A stretch of 64,000 nucleotides of DNA, taken from the NCBI GenBank assembly GCA_029339505.1, contig JAQISU010000058.1, forward strand, positions 1,738,001 to 1,802,000. Reading direction: 5' to 3'. Origin of the DNA: Unio delphinus. Its lineage: Eukaryota > Mollusca > Bivalvia > Unionida > Unionidae. The notes below the pieces were generated by a model. That model did not search any database and was not told where the DNA came from. It was given only the letters and a program-made list of their open reading frames with translations. Each line of letters opens with the position of its first letter. Within the stretch, counting starts at the first letter, position 1. Below are positions 12,248 to 23,715 of this stretch, piece by piece. The translations under genes and the position numbers were made by a program.

Positions 12248-13660
12248 GTGAGTAAACATTGCATTTACATATTCATAAGAGGAAGAAAACTTCTGTGTAT
12301 ATAATCGATTATAAGATGAGTCCAACTGCAAACTGCACATATCCTGATCTGCCGTGGCATAATGGGTTTATTTGTAAAAACTTAAAAATTGTGTCCATCC
12401 TTATTGTCAGGGATGTAATACCATCTGTAGACATCAAACTTGAGCAGTAAGTATATCTTTTAGATGGGAAGTGTTGTACTACAATGTATGGTTACTGGGA
12501 CATACTGAAACATTAAACTACATTTTAAAAATGACCATGGCTTCATTTGAATACCTCTACACTAATTGCCATCAGACTTAAACTGATGGTGCATCTTAGG
12601 ATGGACATGCCTCTTAAATCTGAGTGTCATGCGAGGCAGCTGTTAGTACCATTTTTGTAAGTCTTTGGTATGACTTGGCTGGGGTTCTAACCCAGGACCT
12701 CCTGCTTCCAAAGCAGATGCTCTTTACCACTAGGTCACTGGATCAGTCAAAAATAATCTTCGAACCAAGTGAGCAGTGTAGGGTGCATTCAGGGATGACA
12801 CTTGATCACACAATTCATTTTTGTGCTTTGACCTACTTTCTGTGGGTAACCTAGACACTCTTAAAAGTACATACCCATGCTACATAAACTGTTATGCTCT
12901 GTGAGCTCCTGCTTGCCACCAACTATTTTTTTTACAAATACTTCTAACCACAAAACATATCATAACATGCATCAGTCTAGTATCAGCTGTTCCTTATGGG
13001 CTTTCGTTTCATCCATAAGTTTAAAATTTATTCATGTTAGATTAAATTTTGCAAAGGTGGCACCAGCTCGGCTGATATGAAGTGTTCTGTGTGGAAATAA
13101 AACCAGAGTATTTAGAAAACATAGACCTCTAATAGACAGTCATAAACTCTTTCATAATTGGTCAAACATGGAATAAAATGATGTAGAAGTGCAAAGCAAA
13201 TGTATTGCATTTTCTCTGTTTAGATATTCCAACATTTTGTTCTACCATGACATTAGTAGTAGCATATAGTGTTAACCATGTCTCTTTCATCTGTCCATCT
13301 GTTTGTCCCTCCATCTGTCCATTTTCACCATTGTTATGTATATCTATATCATGCCTTTAACTTTTGGTTCATCACTCAAGATTGCGGTGAGCTGTAAATA
13401 GGTGTTTACAAGTTTTAAACTTGATTTTAGTAATGAACTATTTTACAGGTTTGGGATAATTTCCCATTAGATGATTAAGTCAGGTGGGTTATGTTGCAAC
13501 GTTGGGATGTATTGCAAAATATGTTATGTGGAAGGTATTGCAACATAAATACATTTGGAAGTATTGCAAGATAGAGCCGTAGATTGCATATTGAGATGAA
13601 GAACTAAATGGATTGTTCCTATTTATTTTGTGTTTATTTAAAATTCAGTTTGCAGATTAA
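12248..13660. other. SLC9B intron 1, first part
   Basis: Contains a reverse-strand SINE piece at about 12596-12752. Otherwise no recognised element. Confidence 0.6.
12596..12752 (-). mobile_element. SINE family 1, tRNA-like head piece
   Basis: The reverse strand reads a tRNA-like head, with A-box region cctagtggtaaagagcatc and B-box region gggttagaacccc, followed by the family-1 body cataccaaagacttac and the start of the central domain. The 3-prime portion is lost. The tRNA resemblance is promoter ancestry of the SINE; it is not a tRNA gene. Confidence 0.75.
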
Positions 13661-14272
13661 TTTAATGAATCATTTGCTTGGGTTATTCATTGTAATGACA
13701 GTGTGTTAGATATAATTTGAGAGGACTCATTTGCTTGGGTTATTCATTGTAATGACAGTGTGTTAGATATAATTTGAGAGGACTCATTTGCTTGGGTTAT
13801 TCATTGTAATGACAGTGTGTTAGATATAATTTTAGAGGACTCATTTGCTTGGGTTATTCATTGTAATTACAGTGTGTTAGATATAATTTGAGAGGACTCA
13901 ATTGTTTGGGTTATTCATTGTAATTACAGTGTATTAGATATAATTTGAGAGGACTCAATTGTTTGGGTTATTCATTGTAATTGCAGTGTATTAGATATAA
14001 TTTGAGAGGACTTATTTGTTTGGGTTATTAATTGTAATTACATTGTGTTAGATCTAATTTGAGAGGACTCGGTTGTTTGGGTTATTTATTGTAGTTACAG
14101 TGTGTTAAATCTAATTTGAGAGGACTTATTTGTTTGGGTTATTCATTGTAATTACATTTTTGTTAGATCTAATTTGAGAGTACTTATTTGTTTGGGTTAT
14201 TCATTGTAATTACATTTTTGTTAGATCTAATTTGAGAGGACTTATTTGTTTGGGTTATTCATTGTAATTACA
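13660..14272. repeat. Minisatellite, 57-bp unit, about 10-11 copies
   Basis: The unit contains cttgggttattcattgtaat and ttagatataatttgagagg. Divergence increases from left to right. Lies in SLC9B intron 1. Confidence 0.95.
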
Positions 14273-14732
14273 GAATGCTCATTGACTTGTAACTAAAATA
14301 TTATTCTGGGATTAATGTGAAGTCATTCAAAGGAGTTTTGTACCATGCCATTGTGATATATAAAGACTGTTGACACATAAGCATATTCAAGGATATTATG
14401 ACAATAGCACATTTGAAATCTGGAATTTATTAGGAACAATATTCTTTTGGATGGTATATTCATTTCTGTAAATTTTGCTTAAATTTTTATTTTTATAACT
14501 TAGATAATTAAATAATTGTTTAATTTTACCTAACTTGTTGGTTTTGCTTCTTTCTGTTATGTAGTTTAAGACTGTAGATTCATAACACTTTGAGCTAGTT
14601 CTGTAATGAAGTCATTTTTCTGGTATTGTGATGGGGGAATCCTTGGTCCATTATTCATATACATCTAGTTTTGTCTTGACTTTAGATAGAAACATAAAGC
14701 TGAATTGTTTATGTTAATTTTTTATTTGTAAG

Positions 14733-14823
14733 GAATGCTGATAATTGGATGTTTGCTGAAAAATATCCCCATCATAAGGATGATTGGAGACAGTTTAAAC
14801 CAACAATGGTCCTCTGTGCTCAG
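14733..14823 (+). CDS. SLC9B: SLC9B coding exon 2
   Basis: A 91-bp exon between a TTTATTTGTAAG acceptor and a GTTTGT donor. It encodes GMLIIGCLLKNIPIIRM and ends QQWSSVLR. This aligns with the family segment LLGML..G.L.RN.P in the third membrane helix and the following loop. Phase joins correctly with the exons at 12247 and 16820. Confidence 0.92.
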
Positions 14824-15094
14824 GTTTGTTATTTGATGTTAATACCTTCAGAACTCCTCATGTTATTTCACTCCTTTATCATTAAGTATGAATAATGTTT
14901 TTTAAATTTTTTATGGTTATTACCTTACTTTCATTATAAATGAATATCATTATTACTCTCAGACATATATCCATTGTTAGCTCCTCCTGTTATATCACTC
15001 CTTTATCATTAGGTATGAATAATGTTGTTTAAGTTTTTTTATGACATATATCCATTTTATCTCACCTGATTAAAATGTCAAGTGGATTAATGGT

Positions 15095-15320
15095 AAAATG
15101 ACTATAAGGCCAAGTTAATTAATTGTAGAATGGCTATAAGGCCAAGTTAATTAATTGTAGAATGACTATAAGGCCAAGTTAATTAATTGTAGAATGGCTA
15201 TAAGGCCAAGTTAATTAATTGTAGAATGGCTATAAGGCCAAGTTAATTAATTGTAGAATGACTATAAGGCCAAGTTAATTAATTGTAGAATGACTATAAG
15301 GCCAAGAATTGTAGAATTGG
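15095..15320. repeat. Minisatellite, 32-bp unit, about 7 copies
   Basis: Unit aattgtagaatggctataag plus gccaagttaatt. Nearly identical copies differ at one G/A position. Intron 2 of SLC9B. Confidence 0.95.
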
Positions 15321-15784
15321 TTTAAGGTCAAGTTTATTAATGGTATGGTCCCTCAACAATTGTTGTTGTGAGCTTCTTATCAAAACCACTGGACCAGTTT
15401 CAAGCAAACTAGGCACAGAACATTATGGCATAAAGACCTTTCAGATTTATATAAATTATGCAGATATACCTCAGTTTCTAAAATAGATATACATGTATAT
15501 TTAAATGACTCCTTTTCCAAAACCAGATTTGACAGAAGGCATCCTGGTATGAAGATCTTGCAGGTGTTTTTAAACAATGCCGACTCAAGATCAAAATTGG
15601 TTGCCATGACTACTAATATAAAAAGATCTTACAACTTCTTTAAAAACCAGCTAAACAGAATCTGACCAAGGTTTTTTCAAATTTTGTTCGAATGATGCAA
15701 GACTAATATCCAAAATAGTCACTAGTCACAATTACTGAAAACAAATAATTTTTAAACACTAAAGCAGTTAAACACAATTTGGTT

Positions 15785-16012
15785 GACCAGGTGGTCTTAG
15801 GCACTTGTCAGTAAAGATCATTCACATCTCATCTCTATGTGAGTTTGAGTATCGGCTTGACCATTGTGGGTATGTGAGAAAGTTTGCCATTAATTTCCCC
15901 TGGGTCAGCCAGTGGTTCTTTTAGTGGTCTTGCTGGATTTTTCCTTCACCTATTATACCAGCTGCCAGATATCATGAGTTGAAAATGGTATCAAGTTCAA
16001 CAATCATCAAAT
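15785..16012 (+). mobile_element. SINE family 2, diverged copy
   Basis: It shares the order of landmarks with the copies at 22092 and 61209: gtggtct, catctcatctc.gtgtgagt, gagaaagtttgcc, agtggttctt and ttcctt.acc, then a tail resembling aaaatgg..t.aa. It is heavily mutated. Confidence 0.6.
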
Positions 16013-16185
16013 ATTACTACTATTACACAAAAAATACTTCAAAAGATTGAAGCAAATTAATATCAAATGCCAATATAATACATTATGCCAAATGACAGAA
16101 AGCATTCTGACAAGATGGCCATCAAAATATACATGTACATGTATATACCAATGATATTGACTTGCCTTCAGATGTAATTGATATT

Positions 16186-16627
16186 TCTATATGTAATAAG
16201 ATAGGAGAAATATTCTATATGTAATAAGATAGGAGAAAAATTTTATATGTAAAAAGATATGAGAAAAATTCTATATGTAAAAAGATAAGAGAAAAATTCT
16301 ATATGTATAAAAGATAGGAGAAAAATTCTATATGTAAAAAGATAGGAGAAAAATTCTATATGTAAAAAGATAGGAGAGATATTCTATATGTAATAAGATA
16401 GGAGAGATATTCTATATGTAATAAGATAGGAGAAAAATTATATATGTAAAAAGATAGGAGAAATATTCTATATGTAAAAAGATAGGAGAAAAATTCTATA
16501 TGTAATAGGAGAAATATTCTATGTATATAAAGATAGGAGAAAAATTCTATATGAATAAAGATAGGAGAAATATTATATATGTAAAAAGATCGGAGAAATA
16601 TTCTATATGTATAAAGATAGGAGAAAA
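16186..16627. repeat. Minisatellite, about 28-bp unit, about 16 copies
   Basis: Unit ttctatatgtaaaaagatag plus gagaaaaa, with copies of 27-30 bp. The short open frame read through it is a repeat artefact. Confidence 0.95.
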
Positions 16628-16819
16628 CCCCTCAAACAAACTTTTCCAAATAAGTTTATCACAGTCTATTGACATGTCAGTAGCATCTTGCTGGCCAAGA
16701 TTTCTTCATGAACTGACAACTCATTTAACTTTTATAAAGATGTCAAACAGGTGAGCAATCACCGATTCATTTGGGTCTCTTGTTCATTTTATTTATGTTA
16801 ATCATGTGTCCTCTTTTAG

Positions 16820-17002
16820 ACAGGTGGCACTTACAGTGATTCTGATCAGGGCAGGACTTGAATTGGACCCCAAAGCTCTGCGGAAGTTATCATGGGCTGT
16901 TCTGCGTCTAGCATTTTCTCCTTGTCTGGCTGAGTGTGTCATTGAGGCTATTGCTGCTCATTTTCTGCTGGGTTTACCTTGGATTTGGGGTCTCATGTTG
17001 GG
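16820..17002 (+). CDS. SLC9B: SLC9B coding exon 3
   Basis: A 183-bp exon after CTCTTTTAG and before GTCTGT. It encodes QVALTVILIRAGLELDPKAL through LLGLPWIWGLMLG. The segment I.LIRAGL.LD.KAL is strongly conserved in NHA proteins and covers two membrane helices. It ends inside a glycine codon completed by the exon at 23540. Confidence 0.95.
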
Positions 17003-18721
17003 GTCTGTTTAACAATTATTTATGAATCTGTCATTTCTTTCTTTTTGTTGTTCTTTTCTTTGTTTTTTGTTAGGTTTAAAAATTAATACCAGCTGATTAA
17101 ATGATGATGCATATCCACCTGTCCATTCATGTATCCATCTTGATCAACACTCCAGTTATGTTCTGTGTTTAGGAATTTTATGTGACATGAATGAGCTCTG
17201 TACCTTGCAGTAAAATGTTAATGTGACCTATATTTTACAGTCCAGTGACCTAGATTGGCCATTTTGTCTTTTTATCATATTCTCAAGCAATATTAGCTGT
17301 AAAGTTACATAATTTGGTACAGTTATCCATCAGTTACCTTCCCTGTTTTATTCAAGTATAAAAATGGCTGGTAATCGAGGTCAGATTATTGAAGTTTGTC
17401 TGATAGATCGATAGGTACAGATTAAGTCCAGCAGTGGATCTTTAAAAGATGATGATAACAGACTAATTAAATGAATTTGAAAATTTATATAAAATTTGTT
17501 TTATTAATTAATCTAATTACACTTATGGTGATATTAGTTGCTAGCATTGAGTTACACTTATTATCATAAATATTCTATGGGGCTGTCAGCCAAGACAGTG
17601 ACTTATTGAAATCACTAATTGACTTGTTCTGACTGACCAGCCATTGTAGATGTTCAAGGTGTGGGATCACAATTCATTTCCAGGCTTGATTAGCAGGTGG
17701 TGGAGAGCAAGGGTAGCAAATAAATACAGCAATTAAAGACCAAATAAAAATAGCAATTAAAGACCAAATAAAAACAGCAACTAAAGACCAAATAAAAATA
17801 GCAATTAAAGACCAAATAAAAACAGCAGTTAAAGACCAAAAAAAAACCAGCAATTAAAGAGCAAATAAAATGTTTTGTTCAGACTTATTGGCTCAAACTT
17901 ATGGTGGCAAGAAACTGGAGGAAGAATGAGAAATTAAGGGAGCACTGTATGTATTTACATCATGTTTTAAAAAGACAATATTTATTGTGAAGTAACATAA
18001 GTTGTTTCTTGGATGTGTGGGTGTAAAGTAGGTCATTGTAACATATATTTCACAGCCCAGTGATGCTGGTTAACCTTTGCCTTTAGCTAAAATTCAGAGC
18101 TTAGTATTACCTGGTTACAGTAGCAGTTTTGAATTGCAATGCTTATCATCATCCATAAACACTTGGTGTTACAGTCACAACTGCCAGTATAACCTCTTAA
18201 CATTAAAGCCCAATGCTGCCACTTATCAGAAATTTGACCATTCTTCCAATCTAACTAAAGTTTGGAAGGATGGAAATGATTTGTAAAAAAAGCTATCTGA
18301 CATAATCTGTTATTTGAATTAATAAAGATGTTTGGTTTAAATGACATTCAGTTATTCTATTTTGAATTAAGAGGTGCCAATACTTAGTCAATGAAGTTGC
18401 TGGTAATTCTTATCTTTTTCGGTAGTGTTCCAAAAGTAGTGATGTGATACATTACACAGATTCATTTTAATATTTGCACATGGCACTCATATTGCAGTGA
18501 GAGTGAATGTCTTTGTCTGTGCAGTTTGCAGTTGGACTTGACGTTTAAACAAGTATATATGGTATAAAAAATTATAAAATATATGGTACTTGTAGGTCTC
18601 CTGGTGCGTAAATTCAAAGTTTGGATTCCAAATTTTAGATGTTATTGTACAAAGATTTTAGTTGTTGATAATATGGTTATTCCATTTCTTTTCTACAAAA
18701 GCCAGATTAATAGATGAATAA
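17003..18721. other. SLC9B intron 3, first part, with a 24-bp minisatellite
   Basis: At 17715-17870 a 24-bp unit (agcaattaaagaccaaataa plus aaat) is repeated about six times. No gene was recognised in the rest. Confidence 0.7.
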
Positions 18722-19034
18722 CACACCACTCTGGTGACCTAGTGGTAAGAGCATATGCTTTTAGATGCGGGATGTTTTGGGTTCTATTCCCAGCTGAGTC
18801 ATACCAAAGACTTAGAAAAAATGGCCCTAACAGCTGCTTTGCTAGGTGCTCAGCATTGAGAGGTTAATGTTAGGACTGGTCGGCCTGGTGTCAGGATAAT
18901 GTGACTGGGTGGGACATCATGATGCATGTCTGTGGCATGATGCTCCAGTGCTAGACATCACTATAAACTGCCACATTGCAGACATTGTAGCGATATACTT
19001 AAAAAATGTTAAAGCTATGTTAAAAATCCAAAAT

Positions 19035-19069
<35 letters not shown>

Positions 19070-19076
19070 ATCTATA
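18722..19076 (+). mobile_element. SINE family 1, most complete copy, with (AC)n tail
   Basis: The tRNA-like head has an A-box-like tagtggtaagagc (about 18740) and a B-box-like gggttctattccc (18779-18791). A 3-prime body shared with the copies at 7436, 12596 and 55334 follows, then ttaaagctatgttaaaaatc and an AC microsatellite at 19036-19064. The pol III boxes plus repeated copies identify a tRNA-derived SINE. Confidence 0.88.
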
Positions 19077-19749
19077 CATTTGTCGCATTTCTGTTTGTTA
19101 ACTCATAGCAAACAACATCAGATGTTTATTGTTCTCATTTAAAAATTATAATGGAGTGTCTCATAGCATATGTCATTATTCACGTAGGTGTTTACACATT
19201 TGGGTACATCGGCTTGATATAAATGGATTTTAAAGTAGATTTCTTTATTGGACCCTAGAACAAGAATTGTATTATATTTCAATGTTGCATTCAATTTTTA
19301 CAAATGCTTGTTTAAATTATTGGCTGCTTAGAAAACCCCAAATGACTGACTCTGAACATGGTTGATCTTCAGATGAAGATTTCATTCAGCATAAAATGCT
19401 TGTGATAGCGATGATGACAATGGTTTTTAATGTATATCAGGTACTTGGAGCAGGAAAAGTGTTACCAGAAATACCAGTGTGTGATTTTGAACCCCCAAAT
19501 GATATTGAATGTGTGTCTGTTGTATATGCAGAATGGACAAAAACAGATGGCATGCCAGTCAGCCAATTATTAAACGGTGTTTTGAAATTAAATGTAGTAA
19601 AGGCAGAATATCAAGTATAATTAAAATACAGATAATTAAAAAATGTAGTGCAATTTTCATCTCTTTACTCTGCTACAAAACTATCTAGCACTATAAGGAT
19701 TAAGATAAATAAATCAGAATCTGAAAGGAAATTAAAAAGTAAGGTTAAG
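19077..19749. other. SLC9B intron 3, nothing recognised
   Basis: A 74-residue open frame at 19396-19620 lacks splice-site support and family similarity and is not called. Confidence 0.5.
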
Positions 19750-20010
19750 TTGTTGTAGGGTTTAACACAATTTTTCAGCACACGATATGTTATAAATGGC
19801 AGCCAGTATTAATGGTCAAGGAAGAACCTGGGATAACACTTGGAAAGAACCACCAACCCATGAAAAGCTATTGGCAAGCTTTCTCACATACTCACATTGG
19901 CCGAATCTGAGACTTAAACTCATGCAGACAGAGGTGAGATGGCAGTGATTCATAACAAAGAGCGCTTTAGACCACTAAGCCACTGCACTTGATCAAAATA
20001 CCGCAGTCTG
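19750..20010 (-). mobile_element. SINE family 2 copy, reverse strand
   Basis: Read on the minus strand it gives a tRNA-like head (agtggcttagtggtctaaag, with a B box near ggtttaa.ct), then cactgccatctcacctctgt, gagaaagcttgcc, gtggttctttcc and a tail ending gtgttaaaccctacaacaac. It matches the family-2 copies at 22092 and 61209. Confidence 0.82.
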
Positions 20011-20044
20011 AGCAAGTGAACTATATGACAGCCATGGTCTTAGA

Positions 20045-20327
20045 ACTCTAAGACAGAAATATGTAACGGATAAGAAATCTGACGTATTAGTCAGCAAAGA
20101 ACTCTAAGACAGAAATATGTAACGGATAAGAAATCTGACGTATTAGTCAGCAAAGAACTCTAAGACAGAAATATGTAACGGATAAGAAATCTGACGTATT
20201 AGTCAGCAAAGAACTCTAAGACAGAAATATGTAACGGATTAGAAATCTAACGTATTAGTCAGCAAAGAACTCTAAGACAGAAATATGTAACGGATAAGAA
20301 ATCTGATGTATTAGTCAGCAAAGAACT
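20045..20327. repeat. Minisatellite, 56-bp unit, 5 copies
   Basis: Unit actctaagacagaaatatgt plus aacggataagaaatctgacgtattagtcagcaaaga. Copies are almost identical, which suggests recent expansion. Confidence 0.97.
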
Positions 20328-20905
20328 GATTAAAGATAGTGAGCTCATGTTAGTATATTATTTTGAAGCAGAGATACCTGAGAGAGAGTTCCAATGAGAG
20401 AGTACCAATAAATTGTGGAAAAATAACAACCATTAAGCACAGTTTCCAGGTTGTTCAAACTGGATAAGCAAGCTTTGCTTATACTTCTTCAGACACCATA
20501 CTGTGAAAGGGGTTCTCATCACAGTACACGTACAGTATTATACACAGATAAGGAGTACAAGGATAAATCAGAAACCATAAACAGATTAATGATCATAAAA
20601 CTTGAAGAGATATTTTTGAGTAATTTGATTTCTTTATTCAAATGGAGTGTAACAAGATAACACTTTTGATGGTGATAGAGATACAATGTTTAATGATGAA
20701 TGATTTAAATGAGAAAAGAATTATGATTAATACATGAATAAGATCCAAATATTGGACAAATTAACGTAATCTGCACGAACTTAATAATGCAGCAAATGAA
20801 AATACAAAATAAATGTCCTTAAACAGCACAAGGACAATGGTGAATGATTTACAGTAATTTATCATGATGTAAAGAATGATGTGTTTTACTTAAATATCAA
20901 AAAAT
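20328..20905. other. SLC9B intron 3, nothing recognised
   Basis: A+T-rich sequence without a supported feature. Confidence 0.5.
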
Positions 20906-21412
20906 GCACTTTACTCATATAGTAAAATGTATTCACTCAGATAGTGAAAAATAGTGAAAAATGAGGTACTTTACTCAAATAGTAAAATGTATTCACTCAG
21001 ATAGTGAAAAATAGTGAAAAATGAGGTACTTTACTCATATAGTAAAATGTATTCACTCAGATAGTGAAAAATAGTGAAAAATGAGGTACTTTACTCATAT
21101 AGTAAAATGTATTCACTCAGATAGTGAAAAATAGTGAAAAATGAGGTACTTTACTCAAATAGTAAAATGTATTCACTCAGATAGTGAAAAATAGTGAAAA
21201 ATGAGGTACTTTACTCATATAGTAAAATGTATTCACTCAGATAGTGAAAAATAGTGAAAAATGAGGTACTTTACTCATATAGTAAAATGTATTCACTCAG
21301 ATAGTGAAAAATAGTGAAAAATGAGGTACTTTACTCAAATAGTAAAATGTATTCAATCAGATAGTGAAAAAGAGTGAAAAATGAGGTACTTTACTCAAAT
21401 AGTAAAATGATG
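20906..21412. repeat. Minisatellite, 60-bp unit, about 8 copies
   Basis: Unit tactttactcatatagtaaa plus atgtattcactcagatagtgaaaaatagtgaaaaatgagg, near-perfect. An a/t alternation in the atagt segment distinguishes two copy types. Confidence 0.97.
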
Positions 21413-21839
21413 AAAACAAAGGGACAAATATCATACAAATATCTTTCAATCCAAAACACTGGGTATTACAAAACCCCAAAATTAGTAGACAGCTAAAAAA
21501 TTACATGTATGGAGTTACACACTCCATCACCAGCACATTTGGCTACCAGTAACACTGGTCAATCAAGCAGTCAGTATTCCAGTTAGTCACCAACCACCAT
21601 TCAATTCCTTGGTCAATCAAACAATCAGCACCCACCAATTCAGTCAGCAATGCCCAATCACCTGCTACTCAACCAGCAACACTGTTCACTCAGCTTTACA
21701 GCTGTTATGGTCAACTTCTCTTGTTAGCTCTACAGCTGCTATTGTTCAGCTTTACAGCTGCTATTATCAACTTCTATGGTTAGCTCTACAGCTGGTACCA
21801 TGTCAACTCTAATCAGCTGAAATTAAACCTAACACTGTA
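21413..21839. other. SLC9B intron 3, short diffuse repeats
   Basis: Irregular repeats of agctttacagctgctat-like and caatcagcaatc-like words. No gene. Confidence 0.5.
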
Positions 21840-22016
21840 CAGTAAAACCTGTCTTGAGAGACCACTGCTATGAGAGAAAACCTGTTTTGGGAGACCAGAA
21901 TCACAATGCACAGATTGATTGATTATATAGTGTTATGACCTGTTATGAGAGACCACCTGTCTTGAGAGACCATTATTTTTTGGCAGAAGGGGTGGTCTTT
22001 CAAGATAGTTCTACTG
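21840..22016. mobile_element. 177-bp MITE with CAGTA...TACTG ends and TA target duplication
   Basis: The left end cagtaaaacctgtcttgaga and the complement of the right end (cagtagaactatcttgaaag) form about 25-bp inverted repeats followed by gaccac. TA flanks both sides (21838-21839 and 22017-22018). The ends resemble ISL2EU-type MITEs of marine invertebrates; that family name is from memory and tentative. Confidence 0.78.
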
Positions 22017-22091
22017 TACTAAGAACGACATGGGCATATACGATAACACATAATGACATTTAAAACAGTAAGATATACAAATTTGACATTA

Positions 22092-22352
22092 CAAATCAAT
22101 AGGGACCCCAAGTGTCAGAGTGGTCTAAAAGCCCTCTCCGTAACGGATCACTGCCATCTCACCTCTGTCTGTGTGGGTTCGAGACTAAGATTCAGCTAAT
22201 GTAGTTATGTGAGAAAGCTTGCCAGTAGCTTCTCATGGGTCAGTGGTTCTTCCATTGGGTTTTCCCAGGTTCTTCCTCCACCAATGATACTGGCCGCCAT
22301 GTATAGCCTATCGTGTGCTGAAAAATGGCGTTAAACCCTGCAACAACAACAA
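22092..22352 (+). mobile_element. SINE family 2 copy
   Basis: The tRNA-like head includes an A-box-like gagtggtctaaaagc and a B-box-like gggttcgagac. The body is gagaaagcttgccagtagct with cttctcatgggtcagtggttctt, and the tail is ggcgttaaaccctgcaacaacaac. Its order matches the copy at 61209. Confidence 0.88.
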
Positions 22353-22859
22353 ATCAATAAACGGGTTCAGAAGTGAACATACCTGTGTCAAATAAGAATC
22401 ATTTGGGACTAAACTTTTCTTACTAACATGCAGTTTTATATTGCTAATATAAATCTCTTGCTAAGTCACAAACAAAAATAGAAAATTGCATTAAACTACG
22501 TAAGCTGAAGCTGCATAGAAACTATACAAAAATAAACGTGGTGATACAATAGTTATAACTAATACACAAGAAATTAATAAATGACTTGCATACCTCTATA
22601 GCTGAAGATGTGCACATCCTTAAGTAGACTGTTCATTGACAAGACATTCCATAATGTGAAGATTTAGTCTTATGGTGATGCATTCATACACAGACATTGC
22701 AGCCATATATTGTCTGTGTGCTGGAAGTATTCAGTTTTTCCCATCGAAAGCACTTTGCACATGCAGCATTGGATGAACCGAAGTCACTGTTTCAAGTACT
22801 ATACAATATACATAAATCACTCTTGGGTATTATTGTACACAAAAAACAAAACATAAGTA
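22353..22859. other. SLC9B intron 3, nothing recognised
   Basis: No supported feature. Confidence 0.5.
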
Positions 22860-23430
22860 TGTGTATTTAATAAACAAACAAATAAAAAAATAAACAATGA
22901 TATTTGAGTGTTGAATAAATAAAGGGATTTATACAATTCTTTGACATGGAGCAGGCAGATAGGTATGATATTTGAGTGTTGAATAAACAAAGGAATTGAT
23001 ACAATTTGAGTTGAATAAATAAAGGGATTTATACAATTCTTTGACATGGAGTAGGCAGATAGGTTGATATTTGAGTGTTGAATAAATAATGAAATTTATA
23101 CAATTCTATGACATGGAGCAGGCAGATAGGTATGATATTTGAGTGTTGAATAAATAAAGGGATTTATACAATTTGAGTGTTGAATAAATAAAGGGATTTA
23201 TACAATTTGAGTGTTGAATAAATAAAGGGATTTATACAATTTGAGTGTTGAATAAATAAAGGGATTTATACAATTTGAGTGTTGAATAGATAAAGGAATT
23301 TATACAATTTGAGTGTTGAATAAACAAAGGAATTTATACAATTTGAGTGTTGAATAAATAAAGGGATTTATACAATTCTTTGACATGGAGTAGGCAGAGA
23401 GGTATGATATTTGTGAGTTGAATAAATAAA
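22860..23430. repeat. Composite minisatellite, 34-bp unit within longer units
   Basis: The 34-bp unit tttgagtgttgaataaataa plus agggatttatacaa is tandem at 23172-23360. A longer version that adds ttctttgacatggagcaggc and agataggtatgata occurs four times on either side. Confidence 0.93.
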
Positions 23431-23539
23431 GTAATTTACTTAACTTTTTTTAAGCTAGTAACCTATTTTATTATGAATCTAAGATCATTCTAAATTATTT
23501 GGTAAGTTTTCCACCTTCATTATTATTTTTTCTTCTTAG

Positions 23540-23715
23540 ATTTGTCCTTGCAGCAGTCTCACCTGCTGTAGTAGTACCAAGTCTTCTTAGCCTTGCAGAC
23601 AGGGGTTATGGTGTGGACAAAGGTATACCAACTCTGGTCATTGCAGCTGCTAGTGTTGATGATGTTATTGCCATCACTGGGTTTGGTGTCATGCTAGGCA
23701 TAGCATTTTCCACAG
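23540..23715 (+). CDS. SLC9B: SLC9B coding exon 4 (carries the conserved Asp-Asp pair)
   Basis: A 176-bp exon after TTTTCTTCTTAG and before GTAAAG. It encodes FVLAAVSPAVVVPSLLSLA, then PTLVIAAASVDDVIAITGF, and ends GIAFSTG. The SPAVVVPS motif and the adjacent aspartates in SVDDV correspond to the unwound-helix and ion-binding aspartates essential for transport in vertebrate NHA2, so the protein should be a competent antiporter. The 32.4-kb intron that follows contains the Polinton. Confidence 0.96.

Larger units (their letters stand above)
14824..16185. other. SLC9B intron 2, first part
   Basis: Holds a roughly 50-bp near-duplicate (14848-14903 versus 14982-15030), a 32-bp minisatellite and a divergent SINE, which are listed separately. 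No gene. Confidence 0.6.

Noticed and set aside
12640..12750. tRNA-like sequence (also near 18740, 22100, 55590 and 61215)
   Set aside because: These are the pol III promoter heads of SINEs: repeated, with SINE bodies attached and imperfect cloverleaf arms.
19396..19620. 74-residue open frame in SLC9B intron 3
   Set aside because: No domain similarity, no splice support. Probably chance, or transposon debris.
13660..21412. Regular repeats resembling CRISPR arrays
   Set aside because: Units are uniform without unique spacers, there are no cas genes, and the genome is eukaryotic.
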